Source: Zygaena filipendulae (Eukaryota > Arthropoda > Insecta > Lepidoptera > Zygaenidae). Taken from it: a stretch of 64,000 nucleotides of DNA. Of the stretch, positions 1 to 12,829 are shown one piece after another (positions within the stretch are counted from its first letter, which is position 1; each line of letters opens with the position of its first letter). Made by a program: the position numbers and the translations under genes. Location: the NCBI GenBank assembly GCA_907165275.2, contig OU015669.1, positions 7,338,501-7,402,500 of the forward strand, written 5' to 3'. The notes below the pieces were generated by a model. That model was not told where the DNA came from and ran no database searches. It saw only the letters and a program-made list of their open reading frames with translations.

Positions 1-150
1 GGCCAATTATACGTAGGTACGCACGAAAATCCACCGGTCGCCGCCGCCTCGGCGCGAGCGCAATAATTAGGTACGTCCATTCGTTGCACCAACATCGAAT
101 GTGACACTACGCCGCGGCGAGCCGAGATAAAAACATCATTTTCCTTCAGA

Positions 151-3100
151 ATGACCAAGCGCGCGTTGTTGTGTACTGTTTTCTTGTGTGTCAGTGTGCA
201 CTACGGCTTACAATTGAATTCGTTACGTGAGTACTTGTATTACAACAACATCTCAAATCAATCTTTGTTATAATATTTCTTTTGCGTATTGTTAGTTCCA
301 AAAAGTACTTAAATTCATTTTTATGTATCAAAGTAGGGATATCATTTTTACCACGAAGTTGACGAAATTTCTTTATAACTAGATCAAGACGAGGGTACTT
401 GCATGAAATTTATTATAAGATATTGTGTTAATATTTCAAAAATGGAGCCTTCGAAAAGCGTTATCGTGAAAGATTTACTAAAAAATTTTCAATAGTTTCC
501 AAAATATTCAACTTTAAATTTTGTGAAACGGAGCGTTGCAACGAAACACCAATCACAGCCACGCTTAACACATGACGTCACTTTTATTTTTTTAGGAAAC
601 ATTTACCTCTTTCAGGGAAGACAAAAGAAACTAAGTGCATACAGTCAACGCATATATTCCATTTTCTGAAGTTTTTTACTTTAAAATGCATTGGTAAGAT
701 GCATTTCGATTCTTTACTGGAACTTTTGGAAGTAACTCGACACAGTTCAAGATTAATTTCGCTTTTGGATATTGAAGTTATCTGTCTGTCAGTGTCACAT
801 GACCTTGTCAATACGACAGTGACATTTCTATCACAGATTAGTAAGGCGTAATTTGAACTAGTGACGTCATTCCGCGTTTCGGCGGTAAAGTATAAAGTAG
901 GAACTTTGAAACGCTCTATTTCATTAATTTATGCATTTATATTTTTTTTCTTTTTCTTGCTTTGTTTAAGTAGGCCATATATCTTTAAAATAGACTGAAA
1001 AAAAAATTCATGCAAGTACCCTATTAAGACTTTTTTTTTCGTTCCACTATACCTACTATACTAGACTAAAATATTATGGTGTAAAATTTATTCTCTTAGA
1101 TAAATGATTGGTGTTTGCCATTTTTATTCTATTGTAAATTAATTTTCACAGGTTTCCCCGAATTTGTCATATTTTGCAATATTTATTTCTAAATTATTAT
1201 ATTTTTAATGCATGGTTCAATAATAAATTGTCATTAAACAAAGGTCTGAGACTTAAGCACAAAAGTACAAGGTGTTCATGCTTCTTGTCTCCTAATTTGT
1301 TTTCCTAATGGCAACTCTACATAAACAAATAACATCGTCAAGATTCCATATTTTTATTTCTCAGCTTCTTACATCCACCCATGCGCGGAGCTAAATGATG
1401 AGTGCTTCACCAAGTCCACCCTGGCAGCTATACCGGGCCTTGTCCAGGGAATACCGGAAGTGGGTGTCCCTACCCTTGACCCACTCGTCCTGGAAAAGAA
1501 CATCAGCATGGAGCTCCCGGGAAACGTGAAAATGACATTCCATAATGGAAAGCTATTTGGATTGGGGTCTTGCATACCGACCAAAGTTTCGTAAGTTTTG
1601 TAACTAATTTACCTCATACTACTAAAATGCTATCGAATCAGCAAAAAATTAATAATTTACATCAATGGGAAGAAAACTTATTCAATACAAGATGTTCTCT
1701 CCGGATTCACTCCCATCAATTTCGGAGTTCTCGCGGGAATTCCGAGACAAAAAGTAGTACCCTATCCTTTTTTGTAGCCCTGATAACGTGTATGTAAATG
1801 TAAGGCGTGAAAGCATAACAAACAAACAAACTCACATTCCCAATTACAACGGTGCGTACAGACTATATGTTACACCTATTTACTCTGAGGTTACACCTAC
1901 CTATAACTTTTGTTATATAACACGTCCACATCATGTAAAATTGTTATACAACATTACAAGATATAACAAGACTATACTTACACATTAGAAACAATGCAAT
2001 CGTAGTTATTTACTCTGAGGTTACACCTACCTATAACTTTTGTTATATAACACGTCCACATCATGTAAAATTGTTATACAACATTACAAGATATAACAAG
2101 ACTATACTTACACATTAGAAACAATGCAATATAACAATGTTATATAACCATTGTCGTTTCTCGTTCTTCAGTGTTATGCTATCCGCAATGTCGTCGCTGA
2201 AAGGACGTTTCACTAGCTGCGGCAGCGACTGTTGTACCTACTTTTAAATAACAAAAAAAACGGACGTGACTAAGTTATATAACATGTTATATAACATTCA
2301 GTGTCCACATTATCTGTAACAATGTTATATGACATGTTTTGTTATATAGTGCGTACGCACCGTAATATTAAGGAAAGGACTAGCCGATGCACGCGGTTTC
2401 ACACGCGTAATCTTTGGAATTACAAACGTTGATTTTATTATAGTGGAGCTAATAATAACATAATTTATGCATAAAGTATATCAGATCAGATCAGAGATTT
2501 GACAATAATTTTAGAGAAAGCCAGACAGAATTCCTGTCACTATTTCACAATATTTTATTTCAAGGTAAATCTGAATTCCTTTAGTTTGTAACATTTCAAG
2601 TAAGTAATTGGATCCAACTAATCCTATCCACAAACAAACAAACAAATGCATGTAAATATAATTACAAATAAAAATTCGTTTGTTTGTTTGTTTGATAAGC
2701 TTTCACTCCTTAAATACTAAACCGATCATTATGAAACTTTGCAAACACGTTGTCAGGGGAACAAAAAAGGACATAGGGTACTTTTAATCTATCTCGGAAT
2801 AGGCTAGTTTCCTGGGTAAAAAAATCGAAATTCTATTTAGTCCGTCAGTTAGATAATAAAATAATAAAAGACACGTATTTTTTGCTTTTTTAAAATAATG
2901 GAAATATGCATAGATAAAGCGCATTAAAGTTTAGGGTGGGGGACTCGTGATGTCACAACGTGCGAACAAACTGTAGCGAGGCGTGACGTCATGTGAAATT
3001 TCGACTTGATATATCTCCGTTATTTTTTGGTTACATAAAAAAAAAAAAATACGTGTCCAATATTTTTTAATAATCTACAAAACGGACTAAAAAAAAAAAT

Positions 3101-6028
3101 TAGGAAACTAGCCTATTCTTGCGAAATTAGCGCTGGTGAAATCGCGCGGAACAGCTAGTTTAGCAATAATTCGTAAGAATCGTTACAGGGGCCGTATTTT
3201 TGAATCGTTCGAATTACTTTTGCAATTCCGTGTGTAAAATACGGCCCCAGGCAATTTTAGATACTGAAGTATAATAGAAAAAAAAAAAAAAAAATTATAA
3301 ATTTGTGTACGTTTGTGCTTTAACACAATTGACTACCCACTTAGGTAATTTAATTTGATAGTAGATACTTAGATAGGTTGTTAACATAATCGCATCCTAA
3401 GCATATAGACAGCATAAACAATTCTATTGCGTTACCTACTTTTATAATAATCATTGACACAGACAGACAGTCGCTGTGCCTATATTTGACAGAGAGTAGG
3501 TGAAGGTTGTGTAATTATTGTGTTATTATTGTACGTATTTTACGTAATTAACGTGTATCAATTGATTATGACCGTATATTGTGATTAGAGAAAACTGTGT
3601 CTTCCGAACACAGCGACATTGGAGTTTTGACGGGAACTGAAGGTTTTTTTTTATGTCATAGGGGGCAAACGGGCAAGTGGTACTGTAAGAAAACCAAAAA
3701 TACTAATAGATGTAATTATTTAAATTATACAGACACAATTAATTCAAGAACCAAATTTTGACATAATATATTTTTCGTAATTAGTGAAAGCAAAGAGTTT
3801 GCAACAGGTAAATCTGATGGTAAGTGATTACCGCCGCCCATAGACATTTGCAAGACTAGAAGACTTGCAGGTGCGTTGCCGACCTGGAATGGGGATGGGA
3901 ACTGGCTTTCAAGTGGGGCTGCCGGAACACACCGATAGGTGCTTGGCGACAGATTTGCAACTTGAAGGTGGTAACTAGCCAGCCGGGCACTAGAGAGCGC
4001 CCTACCACCAGGTGCCGGTCCTTCATTTATTTATAACCAACCTCAAAAAGGAGGAGGTTCTCAATTCGACGCGTAGGTATAGGCCCTTATCTACTGGGGC
4101 CAAACTCATACTACATATAGATAAAACGTCTATACTGAGATGTTTTATAATTTATGCATAACTATTAATACATAGCTGTACCCGAGGGTAGTAAGAATAT
4201 GTATAAACATGAGCCTTATACCATTTCCGTGATAGACTTACATTAAAAACTTCAACCCCATTAACAGCTCCCGTCGCGACAAACGCACCTTCCAGTTCGA
4301 TATCCGCTGCAACTTCACCATTAAAGGCCAGTATAGTATCCAAGGGAGGCTGCTGCTGTTCAACCTGGACACTGAGGGGCAAGCCAAGATTAAAATTGGT
4401 GAGGCATTACAATCACAATTCAGACAAAAAACAATCAGTCATATTTTGTGATTCAGCTGTGGGATGGGATTAGAGTTGAGAATGAGTTAACTGTTAAACA
4501 CTAGCACCACTGACTGTTAACGGAAATAAGAACGTTTTAACGTTTTTTACCTTGATTTTATTTTGAGCTTCCGTAGGTACCTAACATCAATTTGAGAACA
4601 CAAAAAATATCGCTAGTGAGATTAAAAGCGAAGTGATTTCTTCAGATCCGGTCATGCGATAGGCTTGTCTTGTCCAACATGTAAAGACCCTTTATAGCGA
4701 GACTAGCTGCTCCCCGTGGTTCCACCCACGGTAATTTCAGAGTTCCCGCGGGAAGTCGGAACAAAAAGTACCCTATGGCCTTCTCTGTACCCTAACAATG
4801 TTTATGCAAAATTTCATGAACATCGGTGGAGCCATTATAAGTCGTGAAAACGTATAACAAACAAACAAACTTACTTTAATTATTTATTTATTTAAACTTT
4901 ATGCACATCATGTTGCAAAAGGCGGACTTAATGCCACAGTGTCATTCTCTGCCAGTCAACCTTCGCATTTATAAAGGACTAGCTGTTCCCCGCGGTTTCA
5001 CCCTCGGTAATTTCGGAGTTTCCATGGGAATTCCGGGATAAAAAGTACCCTGTGTCCTTCTCTGCTGTACCCCTGAACAAATGTATGCAAAATTTCATGA
5101 CGATCGGTTAAACCGTTGAGACGTGAAAGCATAACAAACAAACTCAATTTCGTATTTATAGTAGATAGGGATTAAGTGTAAAGGATTAAATACATAAACA
5201 TACATAATTATTATACATATAAATCTTACAGAACACATTCTGTAGGCGAATGATAGTGAAAATCTCATCAGGATCAGCGTAGTTTAGGGAAATAAGTTGG
5301 CAAATAGATGCAAGTAGCCATTTTGCTTTTAATAATAAAGAGATTTTCTTCGTCCCCAGCAAACCAGCGCATTCGTCTAGAAGTGTTGGAAAAGGTGGTA
5401 CTGAACGACAAAGGCGAGGGACATTTTAAAATCAACTCGTACAAATATAAAGCGGACTACGGATCGGATTTGAAATTAAATCTAACCAACTTGTTCAGAG
5501 GAAGTCCGGAGATCAGTGAGTACTTACTTAAGTCTTATTCACAATAACGTAGGCAAAGAACTTTTTAGATGGTTTCGAGACTTCGAGAGCTGGAAAAAAC
5601 TTTGTTATATAGGTGAATTTGTGTCGGGTAGGAATTAATTTCAAAGAGTCGAAATTGATTTGGATGAATAAATCAAACTTTTTTGTTTTGTCCTCGTGTC
5701 ATTTTCTTTACCCTTGACAATGAGTATGCAAAATTTCATGATGATCGGTTGAGAAGTAAAGACGTGAAAGTGTAACAAACAAACAAAACCACTTTTGCAT
5801 TCTAAATTTTAGTTAGGATATGACCACAAAACCCTGTGTATTGTAGGTGCGAACATTCTCCAAGTGCTGAACGCGAACTCGCAGCTGGTTGCGCAGGAGT
5901 TCGGCGCGCCGATCCTGGACTACGCCATCGACTACGCAATGAACGTCACGCAGAAATTCTTCGACGCTTACACCTACGACCAGCTCAGCCACGTGCCGCT
6001 CACCGAAGAGTTCTTCGTCAAAGAATAG
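151..6028 (+). CDS. Takeout/juvenile-hormone-binding family protein, 5 exons, complete (256 aa)
   Basis: Coding exons are 151-226, 1365-1590, 4268-4398, 5360-5515 and 5847-6028 (stop TAG 6026-6028); the lengths sum to 771 nt and every phase joins across GT..AG introns. The product starts with a hydrophobic signal peptide (about residues 1-19) and then carries the family's N-terminal cysteine pair (Cys32, Cys39) and the block GIPEVGVPTLDPL. Two further cysteines follow (in LGSC and DIRC), then a C-terminal YDQLSHVPLTEEFF segment. The length fits the usual 240-260 aa. Family members are secreted, fold as a long lipid-binding tube and carry juvenile hormone or other hydrophobic ligands in haemolymph or sensory organs. 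The ligand cannot be told from sequence. The ATG is preceded by TTTTCCTTCAG, which resembles a 3' splice site, so an upstream non-coding exon may lie outside the window. Confidence 0.9.
392..1022. mobile_element. Probable MITE in intron 1 of the takeout-like gene
   Basis: AGGGTACTTGCATGAA at 392 is inverted as TTCATGCAAGTACCCT ending at 1022. An inner pair, CATGACGTCACTT (572) and AGTGACGTCATTC (860), also faces inward. The rest of the arms is poorly matched. Confidence 0.5.
1850..2362. mobile_element. MITE with CGGTGCGTAC ends and an internal tandem duplication
   Basis: CGGTGCGTACAGACTATATG at 1850 faces ACTATATAACAA-related sequence ending GTACGCACCG at 2362. Within it, a 124-bp block (1877-2000) is repeated exactly at 2007-2130, period 130 bp. 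It is in intron 2 of the takeout-like gene. Confidence 0.8.
2665..3158 (+). mobile_element. Helitron interrupted by a MITE
   Basis: The Helitron runs from TTCGTTTGTTTGTTTG to CGCGCGGAACAGCTAG (CTAG at 3155-3158). At TCTCGGAAT it is broken by a 319-bp MITE (2799-3117) with ends AATAGGCTAGTTTCCT / AGGAAACTAGCCTATT. Confidence 0.75.
2799..3117. mobile_element. MITE with AGGCTAGTTTCC ends, nested in a Helitron
   Basis: Inverted ends read AATAGGCTAGTTTCCT and both continue to TTTAGTCCGT. The interior carries GACACGTATTTTTTGCTTTT, CATTAAAGTTTAG, TGACGTCA and TTTCGACTT. The same interior occurs at 25880-26110, 43540-43985 and, inverted, at 45610-45860. Confidence 0.8.
3643..4018. repeat. Interspersed repeat (ATGTCATAGGGGGCAAAC family), interrupted
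   Basis: TTATGTCATAGGGGGCAAAC, TCTGATGGTAAGTGATTACC, GACCTGGAATGGGGA and AGAGAGCGCCCTACCACCA match 44585-44825 closely. An insertion of about 130 bp sits after CAAGTGGTAC. Small pieces (TTTGCCCCCTATGACATAAA) occur at 47846 and 49368 inverted. Confidence 0.75.
4703..4875 (-). mobile_element. Non-autonomous Helitron
   Basis: Reverse orientation: CTAGCTGCTCCCCGTGGTTC with the terminal hairpin, then the shared body to AACAAACAAACAAACTTACT. Intron 3 of the takeout-like gene. Confidence 0.75.
4979..5165 (-). mobile_element. Non-autonomous Helitron
   Basis: CTAGCTGTTCCCCGCGGTTT at the low end to TTTATAGTAGATAGG at the high end. Intron 3... 4 border region of the takeout-like gene, upstream of exon 4. 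A fragment of another copy is at 5690-5812. Confidence 0.75.
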
Positions 6029-6514
6029 AATTAACCTCTACCGGTCAAACCGACCTTGATCGCGTCTGTAAAATATTGGCCCACTTTGGCACTCAAATTC
6101 ACTTCCCTAAAGAAAAATCTAGCTATTGAGGTTTCGGAGTTCCCGCGGGAATTCTGAGATAAGAAGTACCCTATGCCCTGTACTGTTCGCTGTCGATCCA
6201 TATGCAAAGTTTCATGCGGTTTCACTCGTGTTGATCGAGTGAATCCCGGGATAAAAAGTACCCTATGTTCTCTTCTGTATCGGTGGACTAGTTTCCGGTG
6301 GTAGGAATTCGGTATTTATTATACCAAAGACAAATAGGTAATGGGTTGCGGTGGGGGGGACGGTGGCCGACGGTCGTGGTCACAGATAAAACTTTAGCTA
6401 ACCTAGCACATCGGGGTATCTCTAAGTAGTTTGTGTGTATCTTTAAATAGAAAACAAACAAACCAACAATCTATTCTGTGTTCAGTATTTAATAAGTATT
6501 AAAGTAAAAATAAA
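6029..6514 (+). other. Probable 3' UTR of the takeout-like gene, containing a Helitron fragment
   Basis: After the stop codon comes ordinary sequence and then, at about 6117-6290, a degraded Helitron fragment (TTTCGGAGTTCCCGCGGG and its usual continuation). The first AATAAA is at 6509-6514. The transcript end is inferred only from that signal. Confidence 0.4.
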
Positions 6515-6703
6515 ATATACAAAACTATCACAGTTAAGTGATTAACGCAAGGCATCTAATTACCTACCCTATTTGATTGTAATTATAAATTTTAATAACA
6601 CCGTTTATTTTGTTTTTTTTTCGTAACTTTTTTTTTACTCGCTTTATTTAAGTAAGTATTTTTTATAAATATTTTTTATTGTTGTTCGAATAGCATACAT
6701 AAT

Positions 6704-7210
6704 ATACACACCGGCAGAATTAGCGGAACATAAAAAGGCAGAGTATAGAAATAATTACGTATATATATATTAAAACAAATAATAATTAGACGTGAAGTAA
6801 TAAATTAATATACATCTTTTAACACTTTAAAAGTTTGTAATTAAATTATTAAATTTTATTTAAAATAATAATAAAAAAAATACTTTTTCTCTAATTTGTG
6901 GGCACACAAATAATGTTGCAAATTTACTGTGATTTTAACACTAAATAAATGAACGATTAATAACGTGTGTTTCCCCTTCGTGATTCAACTTTTATTTGCA
7001 ACATTGTCTGTGTTCTCACAAACTAGAGTTTTTTTTCTTTTTTAATTATGATTACTTTTAATAAAATTTAACTAAAAACTTCTTAAAGTCGATGTTAAAA
7101 GATGTATATTAGTTTATTACTTCATGCCTGATAATAATTTGTTTTAATACAATACGTAATTATTTATATACTCTGCCTTTTTACGTTCCGCTAATTCTGC
7201 CGGTGTGTAT
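6704..7210. mobile_element. 507-bp palindromic MITE
   Basis: ATACACACCGGCAGAATTAG opens and CTAATTCTGCCGGTGTGTAT closes the element; the arms stay complementary through AAAAAGGCAGAGTATA, ATAATTACGTAT, AACAAATAATAATTA and TATACATCTTTTAA, about 130 bp each. The interior has a weaker pair (CAACATTGT, TTGCAAA). Confidence 0.88.
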
Positions 7211-7521
7211 ATATAGCTACTTACCTATAAATGTTAGTTTTTTAACGGTTTCTCTTTTAGTTTAGTTCAGAGGTAAGATTGGTGTTCGGTTTCCGCGAGT
7301 AAAACCGCGTTGAATTGTAGTATACACTTAGGTACATAGAAAGTAAACTTTGTAAATATAAGCACTTATTTCACAACTGCAAGGCTTGATACATATTCAC
7401 ATAGTAAATAAATTAGAAAATGTAATGTTTTAATGTGTTTTTATAATATAAACCCGCTTCAAATTGAACACTTCAAGGTAGATAAGTGATATATTAACTG
7501 AGAGTTCCATTTTACAAGAGA

Positions 7522-7680
7522 CTAGCTGTGCCTGTGCCCCGCGGATCCACCCGCAGAATTTTCGGAGATCCCACAGGAATTCGAATTTTCAAAAATCCTT
7601 TCTTTACAACTATTTGTATGCCAAATTTCAGCGAAATCCGTTCAGTAGGTTTGCCTTTTATTTAATTAATAGATAGTATT
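7522..7680 (-). mobile_element. Non-autonomous Helitron, shortened
   Basis: CTAGCTGTGCCTGTGCCCCG through AATTCGAATTTTCAAA to TAATTAATAGATAG. Confidence 0.65.
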
Positions 7681-7804
7681 GGGTATGTAGGTACCTACAT
7701 ACCCATGTACCCAACGGAATTTCTTTAAAATTCTAAGGAAAAAATATTTAGCTAAAAAGTTTATTGTAAATAAACTGGAATAAAATATATCTTATATAAA
7801 ATAA

Positions 7805-8015
7805 CTAGCTAACCCCGCGGTTTCACCCGCGGGAATTTCGGGGTTCCCGCGGGAATTCCGGAAAAAAAGTGCCCTATGACACTCAGGGTCACTGTAGCTT
7901 CCTATAAGTGAACGAATTTTCAAAATCGGTTGATTAGATCCAGAGATTACCCCCTACAACGTCACAAACTCACAAACTCCACAAACTTTTGCTCTTTATA
8001 ATATTAGTGTAGTAT
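7805..8015 (-). mobile_element. Non-autonomous Helitron, second subfamily
   Basis: CTAGCTAACCCCGCGGTTTC at the low end; the body has CCAGAGATTACCCCCTACAA and CTCACAAACTCCACAAACTT, a variant shared with 19968-20160 and 28466-28675. Confidence 0.75.
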
Positions 8016-8019
8016 AGAT

Positions 8020-11000
8020 AAATGAAGTTAATAAAAAAAACATCATGTGTAATGGAATGTAATCATGAGATTTGAGATTGCAATTTAAATTAGGGAGTTC
8101 CGATGGCAATCTCCCGGCTCCATCTTCAGACCCTAGTCAACAAGTGTAATGGAATATACTCTTGACAACACAACAAATTAGCACAAATTCTGCAGTCCTA
8201 TCATTTGCCATCAGGAAGTGTTGGTCCATAAATCTCGGTGCCATCATCAGATTACTAGCAAAGAGTCAGTTGGAGAATAATTTGCAACATTTAAAACGGT
8301 CAACTTATAGGTACATACAAACATTGCAAGTTGAATAAAAGATCAAGAAAAATCATAAGCACTGCACTCAGCATAGCTATTGGTAAATCCTGAATCCTAA
8401 TCATAGATCATCTGAAGTTAGACTCGGTATAGTTGAGCAAGCGCAGCGCATTCCCTAGACGTCAGTACTTGCGTCAAGCGAGCTGGTGTGCCATTCTGTG
8501 AGGCATATTTCGAATTTCACCCGGTGAAGAACACATGGTGAATCGTGATCGGCAATTCTGCTCGCAAACAAGACACTACTGTGGTGAAGTCCACCTTAAT
8601 ATTACTGTTGCGTATGTATATATAGCCAAACACTAAAATTTCTTTTAAGTTTCATGCAGTAGGTAGAGACAAACAAATCTTTTTTATCCCAAAGCTGTCC
8701 AAGTCCAAGCATTTGCCCTCCAAAAGAATTACACAAATTCTAACCCTTTACTAAGTTTAGATTTTTTGTTATCTTGAGCATTTGATATTGTGTCACATCT
8801 ACACGCGTCATGGAAAAAGAATGTTTTATTATTAAGTCATAGTGAATCACAGCTTTGTAGGATTTCATAATATAGAAATTTCAAATGGATAAAAAAACAT
8901 ATAGGAAGTAAAAAGTGAAATATTATGTATTTCTTGATAGAATAATCCGGCAGGCCAATTACCTAAGGAGAGTGTGCGCGATGTACCTACTCGGTCCTAA
9001 CTTGAGTGTAGACTAGACCGCCATGGATGTTAGGCAATCTAAGATTAGTACCTACCTACCTGGCTGCTTTACATGAGAAAATAATAAATCTTTTTTGAAA
9101 CTTTCAAAAAACAACTCTATAGACTAGAGTTTTGTTTTGCGACAGCACATTGTAATGGATGGAGTTTTGTAAAAATAATGCAGGTATTTAATGTGTGGAT
9201 TATTTTGACGGAGCTTTGACTGTTTCTACATGTACCTCTGATAAATAAACGCAAACGCTAAACTCTGATTTTATTTACAGAGAAAGAGAGCAGCTATAAA
9301 TGGCTAACATTGTAGAGACATCGAAGGAATCCCGAAATTCATTCGCGAATCGCGGTCACCATTTAGTAAATTAAAATATGTAGTATTTTACCGTTGATGT
9401 AAAAAAAAATTGACATTTATTTTACGAATGTTTTTTGAGAGGATAACGTTGATTTTTTTACTACTTACACAATGCTACCATTGGGTACGTAGGTATATGT
9501 TTAGGTAGGTACCCTAAACCATAAAACTGCAATAGCATAATATGTGCTTTATTCACCTTTTCCCGCGAACTCATTACTTACACCCACTTGCCCCCACTTG
9601 CCCCCACGATTTGTTCAAACTAGACGAAACGCGTACATTTCTCTTTGTCATATCAGAATATAAACAATTAGCATGACATGTACACTGGAGCAACTCCCAA
9701 GTGCTCCAACTAGTCTAGCGATAGGATGTCCACCCAGGGAATATTTGAACAATCTCACTGCGCTGATTGTAATTACGAATCTTATAAATTATAGATAATA
9801 TGGCCGACACTAGATAACACGTAACATTCAATATTAAACTTAATAATATTAATTGATTTAAATGATATAATTTAGGCGACTGAAGTCTTTACACAAGTAA
9901 TTAAAGAGCTTTCATCTAGCTAAACCATAGCTAAACTGTGTTCTCATTAAAAGATATTTTATTATAAGTAAGATATAATTAATATGGAGATTTTGAATAT
10001 TGAAGCGCTCCAAGACCGCAACTTGCCAATAGTGCACAGACAAGAAGAAATGGTGACTAACGGTCGCACTAGAGTCATTTTAATGATTACTTAATGTTAA
10101 TTACAGATTTATAAAACAATACTTCCGCACTCAGTACTTTGACGCATCGCCGGCCACAACCGCGGGCGTAGCACGCTCGCTATACTCGCTCGTATCGCCG
10201 CTCGCGCGACTTGGTCACCCAGTACAAACCTCCTTACCAAGAATGCCGATTCTTATATAAACTTACATAGTGATATTAGAAAGGTCATAATGTGGCCGAC
10301 CATGTCATGAATTGGCCGGCTACATCATGAATTGACCAATTATTATTAGATGTGGCCACGACATTTATACATCTAGACTACTTAATCTAGAGTAATAATA
10401 ATAATATTAACATTATATAGTATAAATTATCCGTATATTTAATGCATATACCACGCTCGCTTAGTGACCCCATCTATAACTTATTTAGCTGCAGGGTTTT
10501 TGTTTTTATTTATTTTTATCCTTTTTATCCAGCTTTCGATGATTATTATTATAGTTTCAAGTTTTACATCGAACAAGCAATCGTGTTCGTTCTCAAATAG
10601 GACTCGATAAATTGCTTTACAATGTTTTCTTTAATTTATTTTCGTTCAAGAAATAGTCAATTCAAAAAGTTATTTGTTCATGTCAACAATTTTACAATGT
10701 GGAGTCACGCGATTGCTTTGAAATGTTAAAAGATGGGTTTTTATAGTAAGTTTGTCATAGAATAGCAAAAAGAAAAAATATCTTCATACCTAAGTAAAAT
10801 GAAAAACTTCATGATGATCGGTTGAGTAGTAAAGCGTAACAAACAAACAAACTGACATTCGTATTTATAATATCATTATTATTAGGATTTACAATTCTAA
10901 TTAATTTACGTACCTATAAGAAATGCAATGTGCATTGGAACTAATATCACTAAAAAGCGATCTTTGGGACCAGGTGAAGGAAAAAATTTAATATTAGGCA

Positions 11001-11220
11001 GGTGATGTAGGTAGAGTGTAGAAATATAAATAAAAATACCTAATTAAATCCTACTTAACATGCATAAAACATAAAATATAGGTATAATAAACTATTTACG
11101 ACAGAATAGATCATAATAATTAGTATAGGTATCTACTTTTAAAGTAGGTAAACTTGTGATAAAATAACTACCTATCAATTTATCTTTTTACCTCCTACGG
11201 CCTACCTATACAACGTGTTA
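8020..11220. other. No gene seen; decayed repeats
   Basis: AT-rich with frequent stops. I see a repeat-like block at 8080-8260 (GGGAGTTCCGATGGCAATCT), a fragment of the CCGCACTCAG MITE near 10068-10135 and a Helitron fragment at 10795-10875. Nothing supports a coding exon. Confidence 0.6.
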
Positions 11221-11224
11221 ATGA

Positions 11225-11560
11225 ATTCACTGAAAACTAGAAAGTAGTTTGCACAGAATCAACTAGCGAATCGATCGCACTATGTTTTAATATAGGTTAT
11301 ATTTTTTCGTTTTTATCAGCCCATGTCTAAATTATTTGTAATACAATATTTGGCGCGTACGCCGCCCGCAGCAAAAAAAATCGAACCGGTAGGCGCGGAC
11401 GTAGCGCTTGGAATTTCGTAGATAGGTCACCTCCAAACTAATGTTGAATAACTTTTAAAGTATACATTTTTTCGACATTAAATATATTTGAATCATATTA
11501 CTGTTTATTTTTTTAAATGGGATGTATCAGGTTTTCAGTTAATTCATTAACACCTTTTAT
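11225..11560. repeat. Interspersed repeat with GGCGCGTACGCCGCCCGCAG core (empty-site copy)
   Basis: TTTTAATATAGGTTATATTT, ACAATATTTGGCGCGTACGC and GATAGGTCACCTCCAAACTA are shared with 13618-14215. Here the sequence after TTGAATAACTTTT continues directly, without the MITE present in the other copy. Confidence 0.8.
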
Positions 11561-12374
11561 AATAATAGAGCAGAATCCGCGTGCCTTTTAACGATGATCT
11601 CCGGAGCTACTGAACGGATTATCATGTGGTTTTCATACGTGGATTAAACTTAGCTTGGAGCAACATATAGGCTTATTTGTTTCATTTAAATCGGATGGCC
11701 GGAAGAAAAATTGGTAAATACATATATAAACGTTTCACGCGGTCAAAACCTTGGGGCAACGCATGCATTTGTAGAATAGTATCTAATTAAAGAATTATAA
11801 AAAAAATACGGCGAGGTTTTTTATTACTAAAGTAGATAGTTGCGAATCGTACTTTATTCATTAGGGTACTTGCTATCACTTGCTATAATCGGTCAACAAA
11901 GTTTGGGACGGATTTTGTGTCTGCGCTGCAGGTTCTATTTCCATCGAAAACTTATACGAAATCGAATTAGGTATGTAATTCCACTTTCTTAATTCAAATA
12001 AAAAGGGTGTTTCTCCCGCCATTTGCCATTATGGCTAATAATAATTAAAATTAATGTTTTTTGGTATCTTCAGTCTTTAACTGTTAAAACAAAAACGATT
12101 CTTTTGAAAACTTATTTTCAATTGATTTAAACAAAAACACTTTCACATGTACCTATATTATTATTATTAATTACTATATAAGGATGCAATTAATACTAAT
12201 TTCAGGACTAATAATAATTGGACTGTGTGAAAATTAATGAGTTAATTTTTAACTGCCAAAATGAAGATGAATGGATTCAGAGCAACGGTTAGTATCAGGC
12301 GGGCAGACGATCCTGATATACCTAGCTCATGTGCTATTCAGGTACTAGTGAAAACACAAGTGATTATTGTGTCT

Positions 12375-12560
12375 TGTCTTTACTAATTATACGTATAAAT
12401 GCGAATGCGAGTTTATTTGCTTGTTTGTAACGCTTTCACGCCTCAACGGCTTAATCGATCATCATGAAATTTTGCATACACATTGTCAGGGGTACAAGTA
12501 CTCTATGTCCTTTTTGTCTCGGAATTTCTCGCAGGAACTCCGAAATTAATGCGAGTGATT
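12375..12560 (+). mobile_element. Non-autonomous Helitron, 3' end decayed
   Basis: ATTATACGTATAAATGCGAA, GTAACGCTTTCACGCCTCAA and CATCATGAAATTTTGCATAC match the shared body; the CTAG end is lost. Confidence 0.65.
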
Positions 12561-12829
12561 TTATTTGAGGTGTAAAAGCGTAACAAACAAAAATTTTGTT
12601 TACCTACTCAGGCTGTTTTTGAAATTAACATTAGGTAGGTACGTAGGTATATTATATTGTAGGAAATACGTACGTAAATTTTCAGCAAAGAAAGTTTTGG
12701 AAAAGCTGTTTGTAAACCATTTGCGTCTACTTTCTATACGTATATCGTTTTTTCCGTGAAGATAGTACTTACCTATAGTTAAAAATGTCTCCCTAACGCC
12801 ATTTGTTCATGCCTGTACAGATAAGTCCC

